NCBI GenBank assembly: GCA_018398585.1 | Contig: JAGTTD010000012.1 | Coordinates: 23,445,036 to 23,509,035, forward strand | Reading direction: 5' to 3' | Length of the DNA: 64,000 nucleotides | Origin: Simmondsia chinensis | Taxonomy: Eukaryota > Streptophyta > Magnoliopsida > Caryophyllales > Simmondsiaceae | In this document: one piece after another, positions 1 to 12,748 of the stretch | How the letters are laid out: the number at the start of each line of letters is the position of its first letter | Numbering within the stretch: position 1 is the first letter of the stretch | The notes under the pieces: model-generated | Seen by the model: only the letters and a program-made list of their open reading frames with translations | Told to the model about the DNA's origin: nothing | Database searches by the model: none | Position numbers and translations under genes: made by a program

Positions 1-242
1 AAAAGTAAAATTACACCTAATATCATGATAATACAAGTGAATTCTTCTAACATAAACATGGTTCTTGGAATATCAACTTTAGTTGTATGAGTCCTAACGA
101 ATCTTAGTACACCAATTTCTTTCTTTTTTCCTTTTTTTTTTTCTTTTGCCCGGTTTACTATACCAATTTACTACTCTAGTAAGGCATAATGAGAGACAAT
201 AGCTCTGTGACTGCAGAGGAATTGAATGGATGATTGCAAGCA
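1..242. other. Unassigned AT-rich sequence
   Basis: No coding exon or known repeat is recognised here. Positions 228-242 are the left copy of a 15-bp target-site duplication that belongs to the next feature. Confidence 0.5.
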
Positions 243-322
243 GCAACAACAACAACAAAAAACCTAGTGCCTCCAAGGGCTCCCGCAAAAGCAGGGTCTG
301 GGGAGGGTAGATGTACCCTGAG
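243..322 (-). mobile_element. 80-bp truncated RTE-type tail insertion
   Basis: The plus strand starts with a CAACAACAAC run (a TTG tail on the minus strand) followed by the CCTAGTGCC...GGGCTCCC...GCAGGGTCTGGGG block that recurs near 5.6, 23.8, 26.6, 49.4 and 58.7 kb. It is flanked by perfect 15-bp direct repeats GGATGATTGCAAGCA at 228-242 and 323-337. The same block forms the 3' end of the RTE LINE at 23736-26455. This is therefore a very short 5'-truncated retroposition product, either of that LINE or of a SINE sharing its tail. Confidence 0.85.
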
Positions 323-337
323 GGATGATTGCAAGCA

Positions 338-821
338 AGTCTGCCACAATATATGAATCAAATCAAAGTGGTCTATGTTACGTAATGTACATTACCCTAC
401 GGATTTTGACTAGTTGTTACGTGATTGACAGTTATGAAACAAGTGCTTTGGCAATAGCTCGATGACTGCAAATGGAGTAAATGTAAAAGCAGTGCCCCCT
501 ATAGTGTACCAATAAAAGCTGTAATCAAGCATAACTTCACAGACGGTGCCCTCTGTAAATCTTCTTTGCGTGTAACATTTTTCATAAAGTTATTCTTTGC
601 ATCTTTGAGCAAAAAACTTCCTCTGAGAATAGGCAAGAAGAAGGTGACAAGACAGTTGCAAGGAGTTCTCTGCCCCCATGACTTAGGTATCATTCACACC
701 ATGCAATCATAACACGATTAGCAGTTGCATCGTGATTTTATGTGATTAGTTGTGCATCGTGGTTTCATGAACATTACATAACACGTAGTGCATATTCCTA
801 ATAAAAAAATTAGCTTAAAAC
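338..821. other. Unassigned sequence between repeats
   Basis: A 64-codon open frame lies on the minus strand at 499-693, but it matches no family I recognise and has no clear splice context. I see no other structure. Confidence 0.4.
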
Positions 822-1508
822 TGATGTAGCCCGCATCTTGGGGAGATGGGCTACAACCCACATCTTGGCGAACCGGGTCAACAGTCCGAACTGGGTGAAC
901 TCGACGAGTTGGAACTTGGCGAGAATAACCCACATCGGCGAATTTGAGGACGAATTCTCTCCAACCCCGGGAATGATGCAGCCGTGCCTCAGCCTCTGGT
1001 GGGTTTCAGGGCAAATGGGTCTTAGCAGGTTGATCTTAGCAAGATGGGTCAATTGGCGGAATCGAGGGAGAGACACGAAAGATAGAGGAAGACGCGAATG
1101 GGGCGAACAACCGAGCATTTGACATTAATTAGGAAACCCAGTATTAGATTAGTAGATAATTAGCATTTATTTCATATTTATCCCTTTTTAAATTTAGTCT
1201 TTTATTTTAGGAAGATCACATGGAATGTTAGATGAAGCACACGGATTACAATCTCCACCGTTGATCTTAATTAAGAAATTTTAGTATAATTACGAAAGCT
1301 TCTCTATTTAAAGAAGAGGAAGCCTAGGGTTTTATGCATTCAATTTTAGATTATTTTCAACACTTTTATTAGTTTCTTTCTTATTCTAGGGTTGTGAGAA
1401 TTAAGAGTAGAATTTTTCCCTTTGTTTCTACTTGTTTTAGCAATGGAATTTTTAAGGAAGGCCGTTGAACCTTCCTGTTTCCCCTAATTTCATATTCACG
1501 CTGCATCA
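822..1508 (+). mobile_element. Degraded gypsy LTR (TGATGCAG family)
   Basis: The segment starts TGATGTAGCC and ends CTGCATCA, the termini shared by the gypsy copies at 12.7, 49.6 and 55.7 kb. A second LTR-type start, TGATGCAGCC, occurs at 974, preceded by a purine-rich tract and a GAGGACGAATTC motif. In the sister copies that motif lies just inside the 3' LTR. The structure is therefore an LTR start plus a scrap of internal 3' end plus an LTR. Flanking pentamers AAAAC (817-821) and AAAAT (1509-1513) agree at 4 of 5 bases. The rest carries the family's RNA-start region (TTCTCTATTTAAAGAAG) and a GGCCGTTGAACCTTCC block near the end. Confidence 0.75.
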
Positions 1509-1866
1509 AAAATCCAAAAAATAATAGTCTTTATTTGATTCCATGATTCACAATCACAATAGATTTTCCAACTGAAATGCTTTACATACCTTGCACGCAG
1601 TTAAATGTGATTTTGTGCATTTGGGGAGACAATCACAACCAGGGGTCAGTTCCCAAATCTGTATAACCATACTCAGACTCTAGTCCCGACTAAGGGGATT
1701 TAATTTAGCAGCCCACAGCTATTTTAAACTCAATCAGAGCTTGCATATGGATACATGTAGCCAAGCACAGACGCCAAAATTAAAACCATATCTCATTATA
1801 ACTCCAAAGGCAAAGAGTAACTGCACAAAATAATACTAAAAAGAGTGACCTGGTAGGAAGATAATG
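1509..1866. other. Unassigned intergenic sequence
   Basis: I recognise no gene or repeat in this stretch. Confidence 0.4.
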
Positions 1867-3040
1867 CATAGTTGCATGAAGCGGGAGCAGGAAACGAAAG
1901 CGGAAGCGGGACCACAAGCGAGAGTGGAGGAGTGGGTGGTCATAAAAGTTTCTAAAGTTAGGAGGTTAGTTGTCAATATTAAAATTTATATTTGAATTAG
2001 TGAAAAAATAATCTGCTCTTCATTTAATTTTTTTTCCTCTCACCTACCATCTACCAATTGATAACAATCAATAAAAAACTATCTATTTTAGATGAGATAT
2101 GGGTTCCCAAAAATGATACAAATACTCACATTGATCAACGGATTTCCTACAAGGAATTAAATCTGCACAAGGAAAGCTAACTAAATGATTCATTTGCATT
2201 GATAATGTAGAAGATAATAAAGTGAATTAAAAATAGTATGCAAGGCATTGGAAAAACCCATCTAGCATATGAAGTGAACACATGCTTAACGTTAAATGAT
2301 CTGGTTTTGGGAAATTCGAAGTATAAAAAAAACTAAATATAATTAGGATGAGACCTAAAAATTAAACCGAATTTTTCTCTTTTCTATAAAAAACTTTTCA
2401 TTATCGTTTGATGAACATTAACGATGATAACATGCAATGTATTTCTCTCACTCTCTCTCCCCCCTTTTCTTCCCCTTTGTTGCCTTTATCCAAGCTTTAC
2501 CATTGTTCCCCTCGAGCTTTATTCTCACGAATAGAAAAGACTATTATCTACTACCCTCTCTCACCTTCTCTGCACCTCTTTATATCCACCATTATCTTTT
2601 CTCCCAAGTTTTTATATACTAATCAAAGAAATAATGCAATGGCTACCAATATTTTGAAGTTCATCTAGACATGGATGCTTATGAAGACCAAACATGAGGT
2701 AAAGTTTGGTCGCATCTCTAAAATTTTATTAATATTACTACGAATTCTACACTTTTACTCTTCAAAGTCACTAAAGATTAAGTCCAAAAAATTAAACTAA
2801 CAATTAAAAGAATCTTTCTAAGTGATTTAAGTCTGCTTTAAGTCATCATATAATGCCAAAAAAAAATGAACCCACAAAAATTATTCTTTTTTATCCAAAT
2901 GATTCAACCTCTGGCTGAATCGTTTTTCTAATAAGTTGGATACGCATTTCCTACACGTTTCTCAATTAGAAACGCCGAATCGCATTTCTATGTATGATAT
3001 GTGATGGTTTCAAACGTTTCCTGCAACTATGAGACAATGT
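1867..3040 (+). repeat. Left arm of 6-kb inverted repeat
   Basis: Matches the reverse complement of 6670-7818. It contains a pyrimidine-rich stretch at 2440-2590 that gives spurious open frames. No protein is supported. Confidence 0.75.
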
Positions 3041-3070
3041 GATGCACCTCTTTCAAAGTGGGAAATAGCT

Positions 3071-5180
3071 TCATCAAGATAACGATGCAGTGAGGAATAG
3101 ATTCATGAGTAGAATCAACGGTATATTGGTAACCAAGGAGTGGTCCAACATGTACCTTGATACGAGGCTTTTCGACTTGGGGGTCCCACCCGAGCTACGG
3201 GAAATACGTTGAGAATGAATGAAGCATGTTGGTAGCAATACCACGTGGAGTTGATGATGAGCTAAAGGTGTTGGGGTAGTGGTTTGTCTCCCAACTTTCC
3301 AAACAAGAGGGCTCGGGTTAACCATGTTGGTTTCCCTCTTTTGGGAAGACGGTGTAGTCTTTACCCATGTAATATAAGAAATAAAAAAATTATGAAGTTG
3401 ATGATGTTGAACGAATTGCTCCGACATTGGAACAAAAATAGTCTTGGGATCATTGAAGAAAGGATTAAGGCACTGGAAGAAGACATCCATGACATTCAGC
3501 AAAAGGCAAGTATCACCAACTGGATAAAACACATCTGGCACACCTAAGAATCAAATAGCCAGGTTAGGTTATGGTAGAAAAGGAAGGCGAGGTATTAGAA
3601 GCAATAATCCAAGTGCAAGGTAATGAAAGAGGGAGACTAGAACACGTGCTACTTTCACAGTATGGCACAATATGTAGATGCATGTGACAACTGTCCATGT
3701 TAATAGTTGTACTCCTAAGGAGCCAAAGGTAGTCGAAGAAGCTTGTTAAGAAGATATTTTAAGCAGTTGCTCAACTCAAAGACTATCAATAGGCCAACAC
3801 TTGGCTTGACGGTGCTTTCTAAATTAAGTCCAGAGGTAAGTAGTGGAGCAGAGATGATAGCCCAGACAAAGGGATTCAGTCCGCAGTAAAAGAAACTGAT
3901 TCAAGCAAGGCATCACACTATGCTGGATTCAGCTTCCGATTGATTAAAAAGCTTTAGCATGTTTTAGAAAATGATATAACTGCCTATGTGCAAGACTTCA
4001 TGGTACCAAAAAATTACCCACCAGAGCAAGCATGACCTGGGTCACGTTAACTCCGAAGATGAATGAGGCAATAGACATCAAAGACATTTGACCTGCAAGT
4101 ATGGTAGGGTGCATATACAAATTAATTGCCAAAATGCTAATTAGAAGACTCAAAAACGTTCTTCCAGGCTTGATTAGGAAAGCACAAATGTCTTTTGTAT
4201 AGGGAAGACAAATCCAAGATAGCACATTTGCGGCAAATGAAGTCATCCATTGGCTAAGAAATAAGAAAAACAATGAAGTTTTCCTCAAGCTTGAATTTCA
4301 AAAAGCTTAGTGGGTCTGAGGTTCAATGGGCATGTCCATCAATACATGGATTTTGGGCAGGTTGGAGAACTTGGATAAAAGAATGCATCACAAGGCCAAC
4401 GACATCCCCGCTCATTAACTGCTCCCCTACCGCAACATTAAAGATGGGTTGCGGACAAAGGCAAGGGAACACACCATCACTGTTTCTACTCGTTCTAGTG
4501 GCTGCAGTCATTACCCAACTCCTCATAGCTAAAACAAGAAGGGGTGAAGTAAAAGGGCTTGAGACACAGAGAGACTGCATTCAATCCACGAATTTACAGT
4601 TTAGCGATGACAGAATGCTTTTTAGCCTGGCTGAATGCAGCAATTTTAAGAATAAAAAGAAAATTCTCAAGTGCTTCAACTATTATCCAGCCTAAAGATC
4701 AACTTCCGAAATTCCGCTTTGATCTCAAAAGGAAAATCAGGCTCAGGCTGCAAGACTGTTAGGCTGAGGGTGGCTACTTTAGCCGCAAAGTATTTAGGTA
4801 TAACCTCTGGTGCTAACCTAAAGCACAAAGCGACATGGAGGCCTATCTTGGACATGATTGAAAGAAAACTAGCAAGCTGGAAGGCAAAAATACTATCCCG
4901 GGCAAGAATGTCGGTACTTAATAAAGTTGTCTTAAACAACGTACCCGCCTACTATCTCTCTGTAATTAAAATGCCGAAGTCGGTGGACATCTAGATTGTG
5001 AAGTTGAGGCAGAAATTCTTCTGGCATGGCAATAATAACCAGCAAAAGCTTAATCCTGATTAAGTGAGAGATTATCCAAAAGCCTAAGGCACTAAGCAGC
5101 CTCAAAATCAGATATACAATAAAGATTGCAATTTTGCTCTTGAAGTGGTGGCGGAGATATTTTAAGGAAGGCTGGATGCC
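3071..5180 (+). pseudogene. Degenerate L1-type LINE ORF2
   Basis: Conceptual translation across frames gives, in order, plant L1 ORF2 pieces. First comes an endonuclease-to-RT linker (3400-3540) with LLRHWNKNSLGIIEERIKAL. Next are RT blocks at 4110-4260, with a [21 protein letters not shown] motif and ANEVIHWLRNKK. These are followed by the CGQRQGNTPSLFLLVLVA block near 4450 (the degenerate GLRQGDPLSPFLF motif) and an LQFSDDRMLF block near 4600, where the usual FADD is FSDD. Last is the AAKYLGITSGANLKHKATW region at 4780. Many stops and frameshifts separate them, so the element is dead. It sits between the arms of the large inverted repeat. Confidence 0.85.
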
Positions 5181-5185
5181 AGGGT

Positions 5186-5400
5186 TGGCAATGGTGTTAT
5201 CTGCGGATATGGTTTAAGTGAGGCGTTTAGTGGGTACGGATCAAATATACTTGATAGTACCCATCATACGTATGCGGCGGGTATGGGTATATTGTTTCAT
5301 CCACCCCGCTCCATACTTGCCACACCTCATACTTGTCATACCCATCACATACCTACCCAATTTTTTATTTTACTAAATTAAAATAGAAACAAAACATGTA
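5186..5400 (+). mobile_element. hAT-like MITE fragment
   Basis: Begins GGGTTGGCAATGG and continues with CGGGTATGGGTA and ACCCATCACATACC stretches, like the element at 11805-12315. The other terminus is not found, so it is treated as truncated. Confidence 0.5.
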
Positions 5401-5485
5401 CTCGTTTTAATTAGTCAAATTTGAGTCAAATATTATAACAAAATACAAATAGATTCCAAAAAAAAAAATAATAATAATAATTAAC

Positions 5486-5690
5486 ATGGGGCATGTGCGG
5501 GAGCCCTTGGGACACTGGGAATAGCCTCTCAGGTTGGGGTCCTCAGAAACAACCTCCCTTTAGAGTATCACCTTGAAGGGGAAGGGGTAGGGCTGCGTAA
5601 CCACCCCCCCGGGGAGGGTGCGGGCGGGACCCCGCATATGCGGGAGCCCTTGATGCACTGGTTAGTGGTTGTTGTTGTTGTATGTATGAA
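5486..5690 (+). mobile_element. RTE/SINE tail copy with internal duplication
   Basis: Reads CTCAGGTTGGGGTCCTCAG, then AAACAACCTCCC, a GGGCTGCGTAACC block, TGCGGGAGCCCTTG, and a (TTG)n end near 5664-5679. This is the plus-strand version of the tail seen at 23736, 49331 and 58716. The GTGCGGGAGCCCTTG block is duplicated at its 5' side (5496 and 5638). I found no target-site duplication. Confidence 0.7.
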
Positions 5691-6669
5691 TAATCATTTG
5701 TTACTCACACTAGGGAGGGTAAAGACCTGTTGGATACTCACGAGTAAACATGGAATCATGAAAATAGAATGCAATTTCCAAAACAAGTATATCACACTAG
5801 TAAATGCCTATACGAAAGTCTGAAACTCCAAAAATGCGAGTAGCAAATCTTAGACTCTTTACACATACAAACTTTGAATGAAATCAGAAACTCAAATAGG
5901 GAGAAGAATGCTTCTTTGAAGAAAATTTAAAGAACATGGAAAGGTTAAAAAAAAATAAAAAAAGAATATTTAAGTACAATTGCGAAGTGGACGATCATCT
6001 TGCAATACCTATGATGAAAAGAAGACAAGCATGTAAACAGGAGTCGCATTTAGTTTCCAATTGCTCACTATCCTTTTTGTCAAATAACACAGTATGTCAA
6101 AACTATAAGATTTTCGGTGAAAGACTTAAGGAATAACTTAACATAACCCTTCAAATGAATTCACAATGGGCTTGGCAGCAAATAATGTGTTAGCCCACTT
6201 CATACCTTCTATTTGGCATTATATTTAATATAAGAAGAGAGGTTGTTAGGATTTGAACTCGAGAACTGTTGCTCAACGAGGCTCTAATACACCTTAAACT
6301 CCAATCGAGCCTCAAACTTGGTCCAAGGCGTTAACATGCAAATTTTGTATCAAGGCCAAATGAGATCCCATCGCAAAACTAAGTGGCTTTAAAAGTAGTC
6401 TAGCAAAGCATATATTGATCTCTCTTGTCACATAAGGTGAGACTTTATAACTAGGTGGAGTCCTCGACATGCTTAGCTTGACAAAAGAGTCTCTTTCAAA
6501 TGCACCCCTCTAATTGGAGGAGAGGCCCAAAATATGTTCAGTTCAAATGCAGCCCTCCCCAAGAGGGAACAAATAAGAGCACAAGATCACCAACAAGCTA
6601 TACTACGGCGTAAGACTTTGGTTAAAGCTTGAGATGATTTGACTTTTTCTTCCCCTTTTCCTTTCCAAA
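5691..6669. other. Unassigned interior of inverted-repeat element
   Basis: AT-rich, with short open frames that match nothing I recognise. A sequence resembling a tRNA B box (GAGTTCAAATCC on the minus strand near 6257) hints at an old SINE, but no tail or flanking repeat supports it. Confidence 0.35.
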
Positions 6670-7818
6670 CCATAGCTGCAGGAAACGTCCGAAACCATCA
6701 TGTATCATACATAGAAATGCAACTCGGCATTTCTAACTTAGAAACTTGTAAGAAACGCGATTCAGCCATAGGTTGAATCATTTTTCTTTTTTTCCGCTAA
6801 AGAGGAACCCGGTTACCCGGTAAACCCCAGCTCATGCGGCAACCCACACACCACAAGAGCCAGTTAAGTCAAGAATTTCTTAGAGAGAGGTTCAAGGGGG
6901 GAATCGAACTCCAAACCTTTTGGCCTAAAGCAATACTCTATCCCCTCATTTAGAAAGAGGCATTTAATTGTTAAGTCTTAAATTTTTGGACTTAATCTTT
7001 GGCGACTTTGAAGAGTAAAAGTGTAGAATTCATAGTTATACTAATAAAACTTTAGAGATGTGAACAAAATTTACCTCACGTTTGGTCTTCACAAGCATCC
7101 ATGTCTAGATGAACTTCAAAATATTAGTAGTCATTGCATTATTTCTTTGATTAGTATATAAAAAACTTGGGACAAAGACAATAGTGGAGATAAAGAGTGC
7201 AAAGAAGGTGAGAAAAGGAAGTAGATAACAGTCTTTTCTATTTGTGAGAATAAAGCTTGAGGAGAACAATGGTAAAGCTTAGATAAAGGCAGCAAAGGGA
7301 AGAAAAGGAGAGAGAAAGTGAAAGAAATACATTGCATGTTATCATCATTATTGTTCTTTCATCGAAAAAAGAAAAATTACTTCTGATTTTTAAGTCTCAT
7401 CCTAATTATATTTAGTTTTTTATACTTCAAATTTCACAAAACCAGATCATTTAATGTTAAGCATGCGTTCACTCCATATGACAAATGGGTTTTTCCAATG
7501 CCTTGCATACTGTATTTAATTCACTTTATTCATCTTGCACATTATCAATGCAAACGAATCATTTAGTTAGCTTTCCCTTGTGCAGATTTAATTCCTTGTG
7601 GGGAATCCGTTGATCAATGTGAGTATTTATATCATTTTTGGGAACCCAAATCTCATCTAAAGTAGATAGTTTTTCATTGATTGTTATCAATAAGTAGATG
7701 GTAGGTGAGAGGAAAAAAAAATTAAACGAACGAAGTGCAGATTATTTATTTTCATTAATTCAAGTCTAAATTTTAATATTAACAACTAACGCTCCAGCTG
7801 CAGCATCGTGCAACTATG
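6670..7818 (-). repeat. Right arm of 6-kb inverted repeat
   Basis: Reverse-complement partner of 1867-3040. It is interrupted by a short SINE-like insertion at 6806-6953 that the left arm lacks. Confidence 0.75.
6806..6953 (-). mobile_element. tRNA-derived SINE-like insertion
   Basis: On the minus strand it contains GGAGTTCGATTCC, a good match to the Pol III B box. It interrupts homology between the two inverted-repeat arms and is flanked by AAAGAGG at 6799-6805 and 6954-6960. Length is about 148 bp. Family not identified. Confidence 0.6.
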
Positions 7819-8364
7819 TTCCAAACTTTCTCTGAGTTAGTGAGTTATTATATGGGACACGGTAATATGCAAGTTCTTCATCTCTCTCCTGCATTCCCCT
7901 CAAAATGTATATTTTCCTTTGTTTTTTGTTTCTCTGAATCTGTTCAGTTGGAACAATGATCTTTTTCCACCCCATTATTATTGGTCGTTTACATTAACAA
8001 GTAACAAAAGTAATTTAAAGGGAAAGTCTTTACCCTAGAGAAATTGAATTCCTCCTAAGGTAAAAGGAAGTCATTTTCCTTAACATACTACCCCAACCTC
8101 AAATATGCTAAGCCCCAACCCCATGCCCATGGAAGTTATTCCACAAACGCAAATTTCAAAGAAAACATTACATTTAAAAATAATGTTATTGACATGTCAA
8201 AAATTTTATCATTGGGACAACTTACTGAAATTGTGTGGTTACTATTCGTTACAAGTCATATCATTACTCTGCTAGTAACATTCATTATCTTAACAATAAC
8301 AACTTCCTAAAAATATCATTCAACGAAATATTTGTGAAATACAATGTATTTCCACCGCCCAAAT
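7819..8364. other. Unassigned intergenic sequence
   Basis: AT-rich with no recognisable gene. The last five bases, CAAAT (8360-8364), are the left target-site duplication of the next element. Confidence 0.4.
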
Positions 8365-8981
8365 TGTCACGAACCTAGCCGTGACATAGACCCAGCGCAG
8401 CAACTAGGAGCATCAAACAACAAAGATTGAAGTAGTTTTAGTTGTTGTCAAAGGCATGTCAGCGTTCCCGAGATCACAGCACGGGTCCGTGCCAGGGTTC
8501 GCAGTGTCATGTGCATTATCGGGTGTCAAGATCGCAAAGGTTCACAGCCGGGCCCTTGTCTGGTTCGCAACCAGGGCCTCGTCAAGATTCTAGTCAGGAC
8601 AGTGTCAAGATCAAGCAGCTCCGCATCTTTCAGCCGGTAATCCCGGTACCCGATGGCTCTCCAGGATGCGCCAGCTTGCCTTGGATTAGAAGCTTCATTT
8701 AACTAACTTTCCCGCCTTTTCTTAGCATTTGGTTATTTCCCCGTCTACTTTCAAAATAATTTGAATATTTGAATTAGTCTATAAATAGGAGTTAGTTAGC
8801 AATGTATTGATCATGAAGGAAAATAATCAAACACTTAAACTTCCCATCTCAATTTCTCTCTCTCTCTCTCCAATTTCTCTAATTTCTCTCATCTTCAATC
8901 TATTTCTCTTCTCATCTTAATTCTGAATTTTCTCTTAGTTTTCAGTTTGAAGTTGAAGTCACGAATCTTAGGATCGTGACA
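8365..8981 (+). repeat. 5' LTR of chromovirus
   Basis: 617 bp, TGTCACGAACC...ATCGTGACA. Each end carries a short inverted repeat (TGTCACG/CGTGACA at the start, GTCACGAATC/GGATCGTGAC at the end). It has a CTATAAATAGG TATA box near 8781. It is longer than the 3' LTR because the 3' copy lost a stretch just before that TATA box. Confidence 0.9.
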
Positions 8982-8984
8982 AAG

Positions 8985-8996
8985 TGGTATCAGAGC
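8985..8996 (+). promoter_or_regulatory. Primer-binding site (initiator tRNA-Met)
   Basis: TGGTATCAGAGC, the usual complement of the 3' end of initiator methionine tRNA, three bases after the LTR. It would prime minus-strand DNA synthesis. Confidence 0.9.
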
Positions 8997-9091
8997 TATC
9001 TTACGGTCATGAATTAAAAAAATTCCGCTACAATTGAGCTTTCTTCGATCAAAATCTAGCAAAGACGAGAAGCTATCGGGCTGCCTTAACC

Positions 9092-9970
9092 ATGTCCACT
9101 TCCGAAGATTCCGACGCAACTCAGGAAAGACTTTTGACCATCGCGAAATGTCTCGATGCCATGGCGCAAGCTCGGCAGCGAGATCGAGCGAAGGATAGGG
9201 AAGAACAAAACCGCATCCACAAGGACTTTCGATCCTCCATCAAAAGGAACCAAATTAACATAGACAAACTCACATCAGCAGTGGACTCAATTGCAATGGA
9301 TGTAAAACGGCTTGTTACAAGTCAAGAAAAAAGGCCGAAAGTGAATCATGAGGTACTACCAGAGGCTGCACCCACGGAGAGGCTGGAGGATCGGGAAATT
9401 ATGTGAGGTTGGGAGGTCAGGGAGTGCTGCCACCACCGCCGCATGAACCGAGAGAAATCAAGAGCCAGACATGCAACCTTAAGGAAGGAGATCACAGCCG
9501 TAATAATGGAAGCAACCGATCATGGTCTGTGCATCACACTCCAAGGCTTAATCAACCGAAGCTTGATGGCACTAATCCAAGAGCCTGGATCAGGAAGTGT
9601 CTCAAGTATTTTCGTTGGTATCACGTTCTAATGGAAGAATGGGTGGAATATGCCTCAAGTCATCTTCACGATTGTGTTGGAGCTGAAACATCCTCATATA
9701 ACATGGCAATTTTTCATAGATGAGCTAAGCAAAAGGTTCGGAGATCGATGTCTTGAAGACGTGGTTAAAGAGTTTAGTAAGATGACACAAATCGAAGTTG
9801 TGGAGGAGTATATGATTCGCTTCGAGGAGTTGAAGAGTTGGATGCTAATTTATCATCCTGCGTTGAGCAAAACTTACTTTGTTTCAAGTTTTATTAGCGC
9901 ATTGAAGCCAGCTCTAAGAGCTTCGGCTAAAGCCAGCAAACCGCCGGACTTCAGTACTGCTTTCGAATAG
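9092..9970 (+). pseudogene. Chromovirus gag, frameshifted
   Basis: Gag-like peptides run through three successive frames: a coiled N-terminal part at 9092-9406, PKLDGTNPRAWIRKC at about 9550-9600, then FIDELSKRFGD and EYMIRFEELKSWML at 9710-9845. This matches the retrotransposon Gag domain of Ty3-gypsy elements. At least two frameshifts and a stop at 9970 make it non-functional. Confidence 0.8.
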
Positions 9971-10787
<817 letters not shown>

Positions 10788-10995
10788 GAGCACTTAAATT
10801 GAGGGGAAGCGACATGGCCCTTGGAGTAGATCGACTCCAAAAGTATGGACCAATCACGTTTCACTTTGTTGCACTTAAGCTCACTTGTCACAAGGAAGGA
10901 AAGGAAGTTAAGCTACAAGGAAGCACAAAGAAGGCCGCTTCGAAATTGTTGTCCAGGAAAGGCATAGTGAAGGCAATCAAACAAAAGGTGGGGCA

Positions 10996-11196
10996 ATGGT
11001 ACATCAACTAAAAAAGACTAAGCAAGGAGAGATTGCTATTATTGAGCCCGTAAGAGTCTTAGAATGTCGATGGGTCAAGCGCAACAAGAGAAGGGAGCGT
11101 CAAGTCCTAGTGCAATGGGCAAACTGGCCAAAGGAGAAGAAAACTTGGGAGGACATGTCCCTTATTCGGAAACAATTTCCAAACTTCAATCCTTGA
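10996..11196 (+). pseudogene. Chromodomain C terminus of deleted pol
   Basis: 66 codons ending just before the polypurine tract. The core EPVRVLECRWVKRNKRR...VLVQWANWPKEKKTWED is a typical chromodomain, the integrase tail that in chromoviruses guides insertion to modified histones. The integrase catalytic core that should precede it is absent. Confidence 0.85.
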
Positions 11197-11226
11197 GGAC
11201 AAATGATTATCTCGAGAGGGCGGCAA

Positions 11227-11789
11227 TGTCACGAACCTAGCCATGACATAGACCCAGCGCACCAACTAGGAGCATCAAACAATAAAGATTAAAGTAGTTT
11301 TAGTTGTTGTCATAGGCATGTCAGCATTCCCGAGCCAAGACAGTGTCAAGGATCGCAGCCAGGGTTCGCAGTGTCATGTGCATTATCGGGTGTCAAGATC
11401 GCAAAGGTTCACAGCCGGGTCCTTGTCTGGTTCGCCGCCAGGGCCTTGTCAAGATTCCAGTCAGGACCATGTCAAGCTCAAGCAGCTTTGCATCTTTCAG
11501 CCAGTAATCCCGGTACCCAGTGGCTCTCCAGGACACGCCAGCTTGCCTTGGATTCTAGAAGCGTCATTTAAATTAGTCTATAAATAAGAGTTAGTGTTAG
11601 TTAGCAATGCATTGATCATGAAGGAAAATAATCAAACACCTAAACTTCCCATCTTAATTTCTCTCTCTTTCGTCTCCAATTTCTCTAATTTCTCTCTCAT
11701 CTTCAATCTACTTCTCTTCTCATCTTAATTCTGAATTTTCTCTTAATTTTCTGTTCAAAGTTGAAGTCACGAATCTTAGGATCATGACA
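11227..11789 (+). repeat. 3' LTR of chromovirus
   Basis: 563 bp, TGTCACGAACC...ATCATGACA, preceded by a purine-rich tract at about 11209-11226. Compared with the 5' LTR it has a deletion bounded by short ATTTA/AATT repeats ahead of the TATA box. Confidence 0.9.
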
Positions 11790-11804
11790 CAAATGGACCC
11801 TAAA

Positions 11805-12315
11805 TAGGGATGGCAATGAGGCGGGTAAAACCCATTACCCTCGGATACCCGCCCCAGAGTGAGGCGGATAGCACTTACGGATTGGGTGTACCCACCATGG
11901 GTATGGGACGGGTACGGCAATAACGTTGTACCCGCCCCACCCCGCCTTATAGCCACCATAACCACTTCATTTTGTATTTAGTTAACTTTCAAATTAAAAA
12001 ATACATGATGAAATTCAATTACCTAAATTATTTATTAATTTTATAAAAAATTATAACTAAATTTTTAAAAATAGTATTATAATTAATATGGGCAGATATG
12101 GATAATCCTTTTTGTAGCCATATTAGAGCGAGTCTTGGGTGGGTAATGGATACCCCTGCGTAATGGGCCAGGTGCGGGTACAAGTTGTACCAGTCGGGGT
12201 GGGTATGGGTATCCACTGGTGGGTAATGGGGCGGGTAATGGGTATAGATTTTGGTGGCGGATACGGGACTGGAGGAGCCACCCCCCATACCCACCCCATC
12301 CCATTGCCATCTCTA
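11805..12315. mobile_element. Non-autonomous hAT-like MITE
   Basis: Terminal inverted repeats TAGGGATGGCAATG and CATTGCCATCTCTA enclose 511 bp rich in GGGTA/TACCC. Flanking octamers ACCCTAAA (11797-11804) and ACCCTAAG (12316-12323) differ at one base, and an 8-bp duplication is diagnostic of hAT. There is no transposase. Confidence 0.85.
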
Positions 12316-12748
12316 ACCCTAAGTGAATCATTCTGCATTCATCTCGAATTCAGAACAATTACTCCATTCTCTCACCTTCAACATTACAACATAATACCCT
12401 AAGAAAACTAAAAATTAACAAGAACACTCATAATTTACAATGAAATTTACAAACAAGCACAAGCATCAACTAAAATAGTGAGGGTAAATAAAATCAAGGG
12501 TTTTTTTTTTTAAATGAAAACCACCTAAAGTTTCAGGTTTGCTTTCAAAAAACCATCTAAAATTTCTATTTTTCAATGTCATATCTAAACTTTTCAAAAT
12601 TTTTAATGTCACATCTAATATAACATCGCTGACATCTGCTAGATGAAGCTCCGCTTTTTTTGTACAGATAAATCAAACCACCAAGTTACAAACATGTTTC
12701 AGGTAACTCATTTTAAATAAGTTGAGTTACACTTGTTGCTTTAGTTCA

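Larger units (their letters stand above)
1867..7818. mobile_element. Large inverted-repeat (foldback or MULE-like) element
   Basis: About 1.1 kb at 1867-3040 is repeated in reverse complement at about 6670-7818. The outermost matched blocks are CATAGTTGCA (1867-1876) and its complement at 7809-7818. The inner ends are GTTTCCTGCAACTATG and CATAGCTGCAGGAAAC. The arms match through AACCAGATCATTTAATGTTAAGCATG, the 5' end of a CTTT-rich stretch and other blocks, with scattered mismatches and indels. The interior holds a dead L1, a hAT-like fragment and an RTE-type tail; no transposase is seen. Long terminal inverted repeats suggest a non-autonomous Mutator-like or foldback transposon. I could not find a target-site duplication, so the exact ends and superfamily are inferred. 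Confidence 0.6.

Noticed and set aside
2408..2668. 86-codon frame in the left inverted-repeat arm
   Set aside because: It covers a CT-rich stretch, is not conserved in the right arm as protein, and has no domain.
6230..6300. tRNA gene or SINE suggested by a B-box-like GAGTTCAAATCC
   Set aside because: No A box at the right spacing, no tail and no flanking repeats.
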